Of a stretch of 64,000 nt of DNA, positions 11,501 through 23,739 are shown in pieces. The notes under the pieces are model-generated. The model made no database searches, was not told the origin of the DNA, and saw only the letters and a list, made by a program, of their open reading frames with translations. The DNA is from Laccaria trichodermophora (taxonomy: Eukaryota > Basidiomycota > Agaricomycetes > Agaricales > Hydnangiaceae): NCBI GenBank assembly GCA_018417955.1, contig JACTVC010000018.1:744001-808000 (forward strand), written 5' to 3'. A program made the position numbers and the translations under genes. Numbering within the stretch: the stretch's first letter is position 1; the number at the start of each line of letters is the position of its first letter.

Positions 11501-14500
11501 TGTGAAAACTCCCTGGCGAAGGCTACCCAACAAGGTACTTAGGTTCGATTGACCCTTCTGTTCCTTCTTTCTATTCTCATGACTTCTTCAGACTGTGGTC
11601 CCATGACCTGTGTCCACTTCTGGATCTTGATGGCTGGATCTCGGTTTCATTTACTTTGACGGTACGTGAGTGGGGATCTAGATAAGTGGTACCTCCGTGA
11701 TCACATTTAACTTTCCAGGAATGGACGAGTACACGAATTTATAGAAGGTGAAGGTGCCTCGTGTATTCCACCGTAAACCAGGGAGCGCGACTATTGGCTC
11801 CATGATTACTTTTCGGTCTACATAGAAGTTGCGAGGGCACCACTGGAATCCCACATAGGGGTTTATACGAGCCAGTGCTAACATGCACAGCACCGTATGT
11901 GTAGAAGGTTGCGAGGGTACTGCATAGTTCAGAACCACTTGGGCACAGGACAAGAATGGCATCAGCATGGGAAGCTCGGACGAATGCTGCACAATCGCCC
12001 GGAGGAGTACCGCACAGTCGCCCGGACAAGTACCCAAAGATTGCCTCGACAAGAACTGCAAAGGCGTCATTAGGGGATCGACGTTCATCACCTAGAGCGT
12101 CGAGATAAGCATGTTTCATTGCTGTGGTGACTACAGCACAAATGAAACGATCGCTTTCAAGAACCGCGTAGCTATAGGACGCCTCGACAAGCACCGCTGG
12201 ATAAGCCTCATACACCCATCAACAGTCAACACCTACTACAGAGTGGAGATAAGCGTGATTCTCGGCTGTGATGGTTTGATCGCTTTCGCCCATACATCTG
12301 GTTCTCCAATTCCAAAGGAGGAATCTGTACCTGAAGTTAATGGACTGTGTATGTTTTGGGCACGTCTCCATCCTGTCGGGCGCGCCTGCACTCTTTGGGG
12401 CAAGTGGGAGCAGGTGGGAGCCCGTACTTAATCGGGTCTGGCAATCTACATGTACTATATGGTGTGAGTACCGCCAAGGTCCATTGTTGCTTTCGTTCTG
12501 ACGACGAACATGCAGTCAGATCTTGGTCATCAGACTTGAATGTTGAAGAGCAAGTCCTTTTTGAGTGATCACGCCCATCGTAGCTGTCGACCACTTTACC
12601 GACCTCGGGAGTCAGCCAAACGTGGACCTGTATCTCGCGATGGTCAACTTCGCGCCACTGTCACGGCGATCGCCTGGCACACAGGATATCCGCGTCTCTT
12701 TGGTTTGGGATTGCACATCAATGACTACTGCCCGTTCGCGTTAGTTCGACATCACTAGTCAAAATTGTTTCAGGCTTCCTTTCTCCCTCTTCATCGCCTG
12801 TGTTACCCCACATCAACGATCACGACAGGCGGAACCCGTGCTAAATGCACACGGGCCCGTTCGTCAGACGATGCTTAGCATCAATCTACTCATCGAGACG
12901 AAACTGGATGGACCATCTTTTCATAGCGGCGAAGTGGGCCACAGTACTACGATACCCTCATCGAGGCAAAAGTCCACCTGTTCTTCATTGCGGCAGAGGT
13001 ATACCATCAACCCATCATAGCAAAATCACGCCATCTCTCCCAACCACCTGTTCAGTGTTCACTGTTCACCACGGAATTCTTGCGCAATCTCCTTCCTCAT
13101 CACGGCAAATGCCTGAACCAATCATCGCCTTTATCTCAATGGATGCGGCAAAAGCCTAATACTTTGCCTTGTGCATGGGTTCAAAAACATCAAACATCTA
13201 ACCACGAGGGCACGCCACTTCAGGAGACTATTCCTTTCTTGTCGTGGCTGGGGTTTGAGTCTTGAGGTGAAGGCTCGTTGAATCCTGGATGGAAGAAGCC
13301 TGAGACTGAATGTTTGGAAGGTCAATGAGAAGGTCGTACGACTTTGAAAAATTCGTAGCCCAGCCTCTAAGGGTTTCTGCTCTAGGGATGGGATTGATAG
13401 GGGCTGCGCACGAACATCGCATCTGGGTTCAGAAGAGCTTGAGTTGTCTTCCTCAGTCGAAGGAAGCATCACCTCCATGATCGTATACATTGACCTACTA
13501 TCTGTCTCCGCGGTACCTTCTCTCCGCCTAGGGACTCCAAACGAAAGCGCTAGGCTGCCATGTAAGAGGCCCTCCTACCCGAGCTACTACGGACTTGGAT
13601 CAACTTAGTCTAGAGTGCTACCCACCTTCCACTGCGTATGCGTTCACCAAGACGTATATTGTGGCTCTGGGAACGCAAGTCAAATTCCCACAGGTTCTCA
13701 CTGTCGCCAATCAGATCAATTTTTTGACTTGACGGATTACTTACAGGGAATGTTAGACAAGAGACCCGAGGCTATGAAGCTTGTCTTGTGTTCATGCCAA
13801 AAGTCCGGAATGTCTCCTGGAAAACCATACCATCCCATGGTCCCCTTCCAAATTGTGGCGTTGGGATTGTTATCTTTCCCTTGCCTCTCCCTGGCCTCGG
13901 AGACTGTTAGGCTTTTGTCGAGTTGAAGGCGAGGCTGAGTTTCGGCTTGGAGCCTTGTCCGAACTTGGTTGTCGGAATGACATTTCAACGCAATGCCGAC
14001 CTCGTACTTTGGTTCTCTGGCTGTTGCCCCTTCGGCTAAGTGCAGAACTTGTCTCGGTCCGAGACCGCTGCGCGTGGAAGCGCGTCCTGCGCTCAATTCT
14101 CGGAAATATCATACTATCTCATACGAGCCTTTGACAAGTTTCACTTTGTTTCCAGTCTTTTGATCGGCCATGCGGTTCTTTGTTTTGTCCGGATCCCATG
14201 GCATTTCACTCTTCCCCGTTGTTGTTGCCTCCAAAACTCTCATGTCTGTCGACTCTCGCGTTGAACGTGGTTCGCATCTGGTCCATGGCGGCTTCTTTTC
14301 ACCGCTGTTGGACTATTTTCTCCTGATAGTGAGGTCCACGTTTACAACCCCCTGATCGATATCACCGTTCCATATTGATATGATGCTAATGGCATGCGGG
14401 ATCACACGAGTATTTCGATTGCCTTATCAAGATGACAATACAGAGGTTTATCTTGCGGTCTTGTCATCATTCGATCACACTTTTTGGGCACTGGCCGCGA

Positions 14501-16219
14501 CTTACTTCAACGTAACAGCGTGCTTCTGATAGCTTGGTCGTCGGTTCCGGACCTACACCCCAAGGCTCCGCCATTCTTTATCTTTAGCACGGCTCAGTGT
14601 TCTCGTCCTTTGTCGATCATTGTAAGTTCGAAAGCTTATATCAAGGCCGCATTGGTACCTCTTTGGCAACTCTGACCCGCTTTGGAGTTCTGTTATCTTG
14701 GAACCCTCCTCCGTTCTTCCCGCGGCGTGCGTCGCTCGAGTTAATCCATCATCCATCACATCTTCACACTGATCGCGGTTCTTCATCACCCATGGTATTC
14801 TTGCCGAACATTACTCTCCTACTTTCTCATTCGCTTTCCGGCATCACTGATATTTACGCCACGATTACATTCCATTCTAAATCGTCTTCCCGAAATATAC
14901 CAATTGCCTTGTGTCCTTCAATCATTCTCTCTCATTCTCAATGGGTAGCGGGGGGGGTCCCTTGAAACGAACAGCGGAAGGCGTGCATGTTATAATACGG
15001 CACGATTTGTCCGGTTGCCTATCGCAGGGAACCGGCGGGCGACGTTATCACGTTGTTTAAACGACAGAATACGCGGCCAGAGATCGCTCGCCTAGAGAGA
15101 GGGTCGCAGAACCATTTAGTAGCTGTGGTGGTTCGGCTGCATGACCCACATAATAGCGTCGACAAAAAAATGGATCACAAAGCAGGGCAAAGTTTTCCAG
15201 GAATGACGCTGCTGGATATATGGGGAGCGACCACCCCAGGACGCTGGAGTTGGTGGTTTCATTGGTCTGGCCATGTTACATGCATGTTCAGCCGTTTTGT
15301 GTTCTATTTGTACAGCTCCGGATCCGACCTCCCTTCCGCAACCCTTGACTGGTTGGGTAGTTCCCCTCTGGACCTGCGGATCCGTCCCCCCCTCCTTCAT
15401 CGGTGTGATTCCTCGACGATGCGTAAGGTCAATAACACTTTGCTGCTGCACTTGGACTGTACTTCCGTGGAGTTCTTGGTCCAGGTCCTACGCTTACGTC
15501 CATAGTACAGCTCTGCATCAATTTAGACAGGCTGGATGGCATTGAGTACGCGCACGATTTAGAGAATGTATGTTTTACCAGTAATTGGCATGCCGCTGCG
15601 CTCCACAGAAAAAAGAGACTATTGCTCATGACTGCGAAAGTCTTGATTATTCCAAAGATTTCAAGGCAGCATTGAGTTGCCGAAGCATCACGGAATCCCC
15701 TAGTAAAAGGCGAGGGGATTGTCTGCTTGATGTTTCGGCTGCTGCTGAAATATAGAGCTTTGTTTGGTTACGTAGAAATTGATTGGCGCATTTTGTTCAG
15801 CTTGCGGGGTTCGGGATTTTCGCGCCCATAATCACAAACGTTGTCACTCTTTTACCCACCAAGCTTTCGTCAAAGTTGTTGCGGTTGCATGGACCAGTAT
15901 CTGGAGTCGTGGAGACATAGTGCACCTCTAGGTTCTAAGGGTTGAAATAGCTTGAGCGAGTCAAAATTGAACGTCATAAATTGGTCACATATATGTATCC
16001 TAAACAAATCACCGCAGACCTCAAAAACAACAACAACTTGAAGGCCATATCCTATTTGACGAGAAGTCGAGTTGGAAACGTGAAGAAATTCTTTATAAGG
16101 ACGATATACAAGGTTGGGAAGGTTGGTACTCCACGGCACATTCTAGCTTCTAAGGGAGACTAAAAAATCTATCAGTAATAGTAGAATAGTTTGACAGTGG
16201 AGACAAGTCGTTCACCAGG
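8583..16219. other. Long gene-poor region
   Basis: About 7.6 kb in which I could not support any protein-coding gene on either strand. Open frames are short, overlap on several frames and carry no recognisable motif. The sequence is not CpG-depleted. It contains the tandem duplication at 10339-11173 and short repeats such as TAGGTTCGATTGACCC at about 11430 and 11540. It may hold decayed mobile sequence or non-coding transcripts. Confidence 0.5.
10339..11173. repeat. Imperfect ~390-bp tandem direct duplication
   Basis: Unit A (about 10339-10733) and unit B (about 10791-11173) share colinear blocks: GCGACTGTATGCGCTCCT, GTCGGAATGATGTCATGCCA versus GTTGGAATGATATCACGCCA, CATTGTCTAGTCT, GGAGCCGGCGA, TGACATTTCAGG and CGACTTCTATCTTCAGCC versus AGACTTCTATCTTCAGCC. 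Each unit carries small indels and stops in all frames. The repeated ends CTTCTATCTTCAG look like splice acceptors but no exon is apparent. Confidence 0.75.
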
Positions 16220-16354
16220 TTAATCTATATATTTCTCGTAGAGAGCAAGCGCTGAGAACTCTTGTTTCTCAAATAAATCTGCGATCTTTTGTGCAGCATC
16301 CTCGCTGTCAGCCGGAACCTTGATTAATTTATTTGACCTCTTGTCGTCAGTCAC
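16220..16354 (-). pseudogene. 3' end of an unidentified gene, cut off by a repeat element
   Basis: On the minus strand the frame ending at the TAA at 16220-16222 reads VTDDKRSNKLIKVPADSEDA, then AQKIADLFEKQEFSALALYE, then KYID. It has a balanced, charged composition that looks like the C-terminus of a real protein, unlike its surroundings. Its upstream side stops abruptly at the border of the repeat element at 16352. I do not recognise the family. It is best read as a gene tail left when the element inserted or the segment rearranged. Confidence 0.4.
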
Positions 16355-16652
16355 TGGGGGCATTGGCCTATTTATTCACGGAAGATATTGAGAATAAATC
16401 TGAGATAAAATATTGAATTGTTCAGGTATAATATCAGCGAGGAAATGAAGAAGAAATTCAAAATTTCTTCTTCAATAACATCAGCATCTGACTACGGCTT
16501 TGATTGTGAATATAATAAAAATATCTTCCGAAGATGAAAGGCAGAGGATATGAAGAAGATATTGTGACGCGTCACGCCTTTCACGTGCCTTGCAGGCCCA
16601 ACTCCCGAGCCATCAGCTAGCTCTGTTCTGCCGTTCATCGGGAGTCTGCTCT
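16352..16652 (+). mobile_element. ~290-bp dispersed repeat, copy 1
   Basis: Matches the reverse complement of 26537-26826 almost throughout, from TCACTGGGGGCATTGGCC to GCCGTTCATCGG. Internal features are a near-perfect inverted repeat (GAAGAAGAAATT..AATTTCTTCTTC, about 16447-16473), a 12-bp palindrome GTGACGCGTCAC (16564-16575) and AT-rich flanks. It has no coding capacity. The ends do not show obvious terminal inverted repeats or a target duplication, so its class is open; it could be a MITE, a solo terminal repeat or a SINE-like sequence. Confidence 0.7.
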
Positions 16653-17050
16653 TCACTCAGGGCTCTCAATCTCTTCTGTTACCTGCCTCTTGACTAGGGT
16701 TCAACGTCCAATCTCTGCTTATGACTTGACAATTTCTCCTTCTCCTGGGTAGCAAGATTCGCGTGGAATTAGCCCATTGGCATGGTACCGACGGCCTGCA
16801 AATTAAGCTGGTGATCCTGGCGTATGCTTAAAATGTGGTCAAATGGGTCATTGGGCGAGGTTTGCTCAATCTGCCGACTTGTTTCATTTGGGGAATGTCC
16901 AAAGTACACTGGATTGTAAGTCAAATTTGTAATGTCTGGGCCCCTCAACGTCGTCATCACATTGAAAGTCCTCAATGAGATAAGATTACGCCTTCCTCGA
17001 GATGATTATGGTCCACCCCCTCGAGACCTTCGATCCGATCAACCCCCGCC

Positions 17051-17164
17051 ATGTCAACTGTCGAGGACACACCACACCACCCTCCTCTCCCTCGCTCGGC
17101 GTCGCTGCCAAAGCCAAAGGGTATCTTGGAGGACGCCCCCCCACTGCCAGGCGCCCATTCGCAG
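17051..17164 (+). pseudogene. Possible protein phosphatase inhibitor-2 first exon remnant
   Basis: The frame from ATG 17051 reads MSTVEDTPHHPPLPRSASLP and then KPKGILEDAPPLPG before a GTAAGT donor at about 17163. The KPKGIL(KN)AP pattern is the signature of inhibitor-2/Glc8 proteins, which bind and regulate protein phosphatase 1. Here KN is replaced by ED, and the expected downstream WDE-containing exon is not seen. The call is tentative; it could also be unrelated Pro-rich sequence upstream of the separase fragment. Confidence 0.3.
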
Positions 17165-17258
17165 TAAGTAGATCTAGATATTGAGTTTTGCTGGTTGGGA
17201 GCGTTCAAGGTTAGTGAGTTTTGTCTTTCATCTGACATGTATTAACCATGTGTGACAG

Positions 17259-18566
17259 ACAATCCTTACTTCACGGTCGGACGCGACTCCCGAGATGATT
17301 CTGGATCTTCGGGCGCAATTCGACAAGATCGTTCAGCGTAGCCTTCATGTCAAGGACAAGAAAACGAAGCAGCAGGCAGGAAACCACAAGAAAACCGCAT
17401 CGCAGGCACAGGCAGTCAAATGACGCTTGACTATCCAATTCTCAAGTGTTTCTCCACATTGTCACCGAAGTGCAAAGATGAGGAGATCGAGGATCTCATC
17501 TACTTTATCTTGGACCTCTATTCGTTCTATGGCGTTCCAGTTGCTATTGCAGAAGTCGATATTTCTCAGCTGGTGATAGACCTTCGGGCTGTGTTGGAAG
17601 AACATGCGGCGAAGCTTCGGCAGTGGAAAAAGACAATCACGGGCAAGACGACAGCTTCATTGGCGAAGGACTAGGACGAACGCTTGTTCTTGGTCCTCGA
17701 CAAGAATGTTCAAGGGATACCTTGGGAGAGTATACTGATTCTGAGGGGGCGAAGTGTCAGTCGAATCCCCAACATTGAGTTCTTGTACGACAGGCTTGCG
17801 TTTGCGAAGTGGAACTGTGGAAGAGACAGGGTGAACTTGTGGAGGACGAACCAATCACTGGAGCCATCTTTGATCCTCGAAAAGGATACTTCATCTTGAA
17901 TTCCAGTGGTGATCTAGCTCGAACGGAAGGTCGATTCCGGGATTGGGCTCATGGCATGAGGAAAGCTGGGTGGGATGGTGTGATTGGCCAGGCTGTTAGT
18001 GAGCAGCAGTTTGCGAATGCACTGAAGACGCAGGACTTGGTTGTGTAAGTATTCTTCTTGTTTGTTCAAAAACTGCTGATATGAATGGTTTTATCATAGT
18101 TACTTTGGCCATGGAGGTGGGGAACAGTATATCCGGTCTCATAGGATTCGCAGCCTTCCGAAATGCGCTGCAACTATGCTTTGGGGTTGTTCGTCCGGTG
18201 CTTTCCGGGAGTTGGGTAACTTTGATAGGACGAGAACGCCTTACAACGACATGCTCGCTGGATGGTACGTATTCGAGCTGTCTCGCTTCACTTACCATTA
18301 ATGCCGTCTTCCATCAGTCCTACGCTCGTCGCGAACTTGTGGGACGTCACGGACAAGGTCATCGACAAGTTCTCTCAATCCGTCTTCGACAAGTTGCGTT
18401 TGACTCCTGCGGATGTTAGCAAGTGGAATGAACCCGGCTTGAAGGGACCCAATGCGTCTCCTTCTCTGTCTCTGGTGGCTTATGTGGCACAGTCGCGGGA
18501 TTCATGTAAACTGAAGTACTTGACGGTGCAGCTCCGGTGGTGTATGGTATACCATTTTATCTTTGA
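17259..18566 (+). pseudogene. ESP1: Separase (peptidase C50) C-terminal catalytic region, broken
   Basis: Separase is the caspase-fold protease that cleaves cohesin at anaphase. Recognisable pieces are FSTLSPKCKDEEIEDLIYF, then FLVLDKNVQGIPWESILILR and GRSVSRIPNIEFLYDRL, then DPRKGYFILNSSGDLARTEG. After an intron (18045-18099) come the catalytic-His motif YFGHGGGEQYIRSHRI (His codon 18110-18112) and the catalytic-Cys motif ATMLWGCSSGA (Cys codon 18188-18190). After a second intron (18265-18317) follow PTLVANLWDVTDK and SRDSCKLKYLT. Breaks: an in-frame TAG at 17672-17674, a frame change near 17808 (AAGTGG, expected AAGGTGG) and another near 18525 (GACGGTGCA, expected one more G), after which the normal VVYGIPFYL end and TGA at 18566 appear. 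The large N-terminal part of separase is absent, so only a fragment is present. Sequence before 17420 is assigned with low confidence. Confidence 0.85.
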
Positions 18567-18870
18567 TCTCGGATTGGACATTATCTACTCGACATTGTAT
18601 CGTTCCACATTGGTTCCACATTTATTATAGATGTATATTTCAGGACTTGCCCAAGTTTTGCTTTGTGATTGACATTGATCATCCAAATCACCGTGTCACA
18701 AAATTTAACGCTTTGCAACTCATTAGACGAGGCTCATGGTGTACAATGTACGACGATCCTAGACTTGAACGTTTGAGCGATCATCCAGCCAAATCGATCA
18801 GGCATTGTAAACAAACCCACATAATGAATATGTGCACGTGACTGACGCGACGCGTTCAACGTCGACCACG
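18567..18870. other. Spacer between separase and CND1 remnants
   Basis: About 300 bp without a supported gene. It would carry the 3' flank of the separase fragment and the 5' flank of CND1, both on the plus strand. Confidence 0.5.
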
Positions 18871-21800
18871 ATGATCAGCAGCTTCGATTTACGAATAAAG
18901 GTCAAGGCTCTCCAGGAGCTTGATAGCTACGACATACCACACGATTATGATCTCACAACAGAGGATCCGGAGCGGCTTCTTGAAGGTGACTATCCTTGAC
19001 TATCTCATTTCCAATTCCACTCAAAAATCTGACGATTTGGTGGCTGCCGTGGAGTCTGTTGCCGACTGTAGCAGCGCAATCACGGATGAACAGGTTTCTG
19101 ACATCTATAGGTGTCTACTCGAACACGCAGACGCGGTATCTGGGTCCGTGATGAGCAAGCTACTCGACTCCATTTCCTCTGGTCTCCTGGCGGAATTAGA
19201 GGCCACTATTCGCGATGTGGAGTTGGGAGATCAGCAGTCGTACATGGCGCATAAAACACCGCTGGAGCTGTACGCGTTTTTGCTGCAATGGTTCATGCGG
19301 TTGAGAGGCCGATGAGGAAGATGAGGAAGAAGAGGAGGACGAAGAAGAGGAGGGCCAAGGTGAGGAGGGTTCATCTAGAAGGAAGAAGAAGAAATCGAAA
19401 AAGTGATTCTTATGCTGTTTGTGTGTGGATCAAACTGACGGCTTTTCTTTACTAGGTCAAAGGTCAAAAAGGAAGATTTGATGGATGTAGATACCGAACC
19501 AGAGGACAACGAAGAAAACGACGAAGAGAGCGATGAGGAAGACGAGGACGAGGACGACGCCAAAATGGCCGTCGACGAAACGACGAGAATGCCACCCCCA
19601 AGGAAAAGCCCAAGAAGAAAAAGAAGCACCCAAAGCTCAAACCCCGCAAGTCTCAGTTGAACGTGGCTGCCGTCAGCTGTCTTGGCCGGGTTGGAGGTTC
19701 AAGGGCTTCAGCTGATGAAGTTGGGCAAGAAATATTTCGTCGAAGGACGGGCTTTTATTCGTCAGATTGAGAGTGCGATGAGCTTTTAGGATCGAAGAAT
19801 AAGCTGGAGGTTGCTGAGCTATTGAGTTCTTCAAGGTTGCGCATGATTATGAGTTTGAGAGTGCCAAGGTTGGTCGGTTTTGTTTGGAGAGTGAAGTGAT
19901 TTGGGAGCTCACGTTCATTTGCGTTTGTATAGGTCGGAATTAGGAAGATGCTGCATTTAATATGGGTAAAGGATAACAACAATTCTGGACCTGCAGAGGA
20001 GGCTAAGGAGGGTAAAGGTGTTCGGCAAAAGTTGCTTGACTGTTATCGTGGTTTGTACTTTGAAGCTATCGAGGGTCTGCAGCCGAAAGAGCAAGTCAGC
20101 CGTATCGCGAAGAATTTGGTTGAGTGCGTCATCCCCCCTCTTTTCTGATGAGGGTTCTTACGGCTCATTCATTCCATTAGGTGAACCTACGAGACCACTT
20201 TGGCTGAACTGACAAGTCTGGAGGAGATGATGCGTATTATGAGTGAAGAGGAGCAGATTCATCAGGATGTCATTTCCAAGCTTTGGCAGATTTATAGTAT
20301 GTTGGCCTGGCATTATGGCCCTTCCCTATTCTTACATACCGTCATACAGGTTCTAAACCAAACATTCCGAGACAGCAGCGCCGTGGGGCCATCATCATCT
20401 TGGGCATGCTTGCCTTGGGAAGACGCAGCGTCCTGAGTGATCGCGTTGACACTTTACTCAAAGTAGGTTTGGGACTGTTGGGCAAGGTGAAGTCTTTTTG
20501 TCAATCTTATTCGACGTATGAGCTAATGCGAACTATAAGGCTGACCTTACCTTGGCTTGATACACCTGTGTGGCTTTGCAGTGATTGAACGGGAGTGCCA
20601 AGAAGGTCAAAGGTATGTCTCGTGCTGGTTCAAGAGGATGCATTAATTAGGTTAACGCTATCACAGGTTCCCTCCTCGATAAAACCATGCGCATCGAGAT
20701 GACCAACTCCATCTTCCGCAAACTCCAAGATGCCGTCAACCATCCCTGTCGATCTCGAGAATGGTTTGGGTTCGCCGAGCAAGTCATCAACACCGTATAT
20801 AGTCAAAGCCTCCAAAATGGCGAGGAGCTTGATCAAGTCGCTGGTAACGCAGAGGACGAGATTGGAGACCGCGTCGCCGGTGTTCGTGAAACGGAGATGC
20901 TCTACGGCACTGACTCCCTTTTGGCGATGTACGGTTTCATGGTCGTCCATATTTGTGGTAGCCCTCACAAATTTAAAGTTCGTACACTATCCTAGTATTT
21001 ATTTTTGAGTATAGTGTTGCCGAAGTTCAGTTCAGTCCGGTTCCTCACCTCTTTTCGAGAACTGAGAACTGAACTGATGACCTCCAGGTAGAACTGAGGA
21101 CCGAACAGGACTGAACTGGTAAGAACCGTTCTTTCCTGTCCAGTTCCGTTCAGTTCTCAGTTCGAACTGCCGAACTGTCAAAAATTCAGCAGTCTCAACG
21201 TCTTATCCAATTCAAGATAGGCCTCAGCCGCCCTACAATGCGGAAAGCTTGGTACGCTTTGTTTCTACGAATCAGTCGCACTCATACTTATCCAAAATTC
21301 AACTTGGATTTTTACACCAAAGTACAAGACCTATTCTACCCGGAAATTCACTCTCCCACCCCGATTCGCCACCTTGAACTGCCTTGAACATGTCACGACA
21401 TCACTAGTCAAAGACTACAGCCTCGACAGAGTACATCTATGTCCCTCCTCCCTCCTCAAATGCACCCCCTAGTACTCTCGATGACACTGCCGCACCTCCA
21501 TCCGTCCACGCAAACATGTACGCGCTCTTCTCCAGCGCTGTGTGGGAGATGAAGGGGATACGAAGCGCATTATGGACGTCCAGGAACGGTCGCTTGATGC
21601 GAAAGAGGAGTGGGATGTGTCCGAGAGGAGGGAGTGGAGGAAGGTGGGTGAGGCCGTTTGTGCTAGGATACAAGAGAGGAAGGAGGGGATGTTGGAATGA
21701 ATGGTTGATGATGTTTCGGTCGGCCATAACAGCTGTATGCACGGCTGTTTATAGATGATGGTCAATTTCAGAAGAGGGGCCGTAAGGACACGGGAAAATT

Positions 21801-23739
21801 GGTATCGAGGATGACCTAGGAAATGTACATGAAGTTCAGCCTAAGGGGGATGCAGGTACCGAGTTCCACATCTCCCCACTCCCTGCTCGATTATGCACCC
21901 ATGTTCCCCAACAACTGAGTGGTTTTAAGCGTGTAGCGCTGTCAACCTCCAGGTCTAGGACATATAGTGGTAAGTTGTTGACAATGGATTGAGATGTTCT
22001 ATGAATACTTACCGTAATTGTGCGCCATCAGCGCTCAGCTCTGAAGCATAGGTCGCGTCCATCGTCGTACTGCGAATCGGAAACGCCGACGCTGAAAACT
22101 TCGTGTACAGCAGCCCCAGACGATTAGGCGACAACGTCGGTGTCTATTGACCAGATGAAAGAAGAGGTCAGTCACAAACGTTACACATTACTCTGTGCTC
22201 ACTATTTACAACATTCAAACAACGTCTGTCGACTTCAAGGTGAGTAAATAATTTGTAGTGAACGACACTGATGTACTTTTTCCTACTTTTTCCTACGTTT
22301 TCGTCGTCTCCAGAGCCATTATCTTGAAGAAAAAACCTGTATGTTCAGTTCAGTTCGAACCGGTTCGAAGCCAGTTCTCAAATTTTCTCTCATGCCCGAA
22401 CTGCGAACTAGAACCGACCACTCAAGCCCGGACCAGAACTGGAACCGTAACCGAACGGACAGTTCGGTTCTGCCAGTTCGGTCCGAACCGATGGTTCGGA
22501 ACTGAACTTCGGCAACACTATTTGAGTAATCTCAATCTTGTTTGCAGAGCCCAACACTGCGAGCAGCTGCAACACTATCATTCAGCAAGTTCCTTTGCGT
22601 CAGTTCGCAATTCTGCAACCAGAACCACCGGCTATTGTTCAAGATCCTCGAAACCTCCAAAGACGCCAACATGTGGAGCAACATCGTCATCGCGTTGGGA
22701 GATGTCGCCGTGTCCTTTAGCAACATCATTGACGAGAACAGTAACGAGTTGTACCAGGGCCTTTCTGACAGCAGCATCATCGTCAAGAAGAATACACTTA
22801 TGGTCTTGACACATTTGATTTTGAACGGGATGATCAAGGTCAAAGGTCAGCTTGGTGAAATGGCAAAGTGTGTTGAAGCTGAAGATGCACGTATTGCGGA
22901 TCTGGCGAAGCTGTTCTTTAGCGAGTTGTCTACGAAGGAGAACGCGAACTACAATAACCTCCCTGATGGTAGGTCCCTTTTCGTCTGGTGCTTACGACAT
23001 ACTGATTTTTTTTGAAAAGTGATCAGCCATTTGTCGACGGGTGATCATGCCGTCGATGAGAAGACTTTCAGGAGTACACTCCAAATATCTTCACATTTAT
23101 CGAAAAGGTCCGTTTCTTGAGTTGTCTTGGTACCCAGTTGCCTTACTATCACATCCGTATCTCAGGAAAAACAAGCAGGGAACATCGTCGAGAAGCTATG
23201 CCAGCGTTTCAGGCTCAGCGAAGATCCTCGTCAATGGCGCGACATCGCTTTCTGTCTTTCACTCCTCCCATTCAAATTGGAACGATCTGTCAAGAAGCTG
23301 ATTGAGGGCTTCCAGTTCTACTGGGATAAACTACACGAACCCCAGGTGTATGAAAAGTTTACAGAGATTCTGGCAAAAGTGCGTCTTTTCACGTGCGGCC
23401 TTTCAAGCAGTTTCAGGGTCTGATGCTTACTTTTTCTACAGGCACGTTCTAATAAATCCAAGGACAAGCTGGTAATGAGCTCAATGAGTTCAAGCATGTA
23501 TGCCCTGATAACACGTTATCCATATTGTCGCTGACGGTCGATCATCAACTAGCTTCTGGAAGAACAGAAGAATCAAGGAGAGGAGGACCAGGCTCTCGAA
23601 AAACGTGTAGAGAAGAAGGCCGCGAAGAAACGGGCCTCGAAACGAAGTACGTAGTCCGCTTTGTCTTGCCGGTACCCATGAAGTAACCCTAATAGCTACG
23701 CGGAAGAAACCTGTCCACGCCGAGGAGGATTCGGAGTGA
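18871..23739 (+). pseudogene. CND1: Condensin complex subunit 1 (CAP-D2/Ycs4 type), internally deleted and transposon-split
   Basis: CND1 is a HEAT-repeat subunit of condensin I, needed for mitotic chromosome compaction. The N-terminus reads MISSFDLRIKVKALQELDSY and DIPHDYDLTTEDPERLLE, followed by a second exon to ELYAFLLQWF (about 19300). The sequence then jumps directly to the acidic/lysine-rich linker (DEEDEEEEEDEEEE, 19315-19404), so roughly 500-600 residues of HEAT repeats are missing. Later parts are present: KPKLKPRKSQLNVAA, MLHLIWVKDNN, GAIIILGMLALGRRSVLSDR, SLLDKTMRIEMTNSIFRKLQ. After the inserted element come PTLRAAATLSFSKFLCVSSQ, VALGDVAVSFSNIIDENSNE-like sequence, and EDPRQWRDIAFCLSLLPFK up to the TGA at 23739. 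One-base frame breaks occur near 19311, 19780, 19818 and 23090. The exon junction HICGSPHKFK | SPTLRAA is intact around the insertion. The deletion argues for a pseudogene. Confidence 0.88.
21012..22520. mobile_element. 1.5-kb non-autonomous hAT-like element in a CND1 intron
   Basis: Terminal inverted repeats TAGTGTTGCCGAAGTTCAGT and ACTGAACTTCGGCAACACTA are at the exact ends. They are flanked by the perfect 8-bp duplication TTTGAGTA at 21004-21011 and 22521-22528, which is diagnostic of hAT-type insertion. Both subterminal regions (about 170 bp each) are packed with GAAC/GTTC motifs in both orientations. There is no transposase. The middle (about 21430-21700, plus strand) has a coding-like segment reading PSVHANMYALFSSAVWEMKG and, one frame over, EERREWRKVGEA-like sequence ending in RKEGMLE and a stop, possibly a captured host exon. 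It lies between CND1 exons ending HICGSPHKFK and starting SPTLRAA. Confidence 0.88.

Noticed and set aside
11678..12215. Minus-strand frames of 137 and 158 codons
   Set aside because: They overlap in different frames, have no motif and show no consistent codon bias; probably chance openings.
13600..15600. Several 100-150-codon frames on both strands
   Set aside because: Overlapping frames on opposite strands with no domain, start context or splice logic.
9000..16000. Search for tRNA-like A and B boxes (for example GGTTCGATTG near 11430)
   Set aside because: No cloverleaf with paired acceptor arms could be formed around the candidate boxes.
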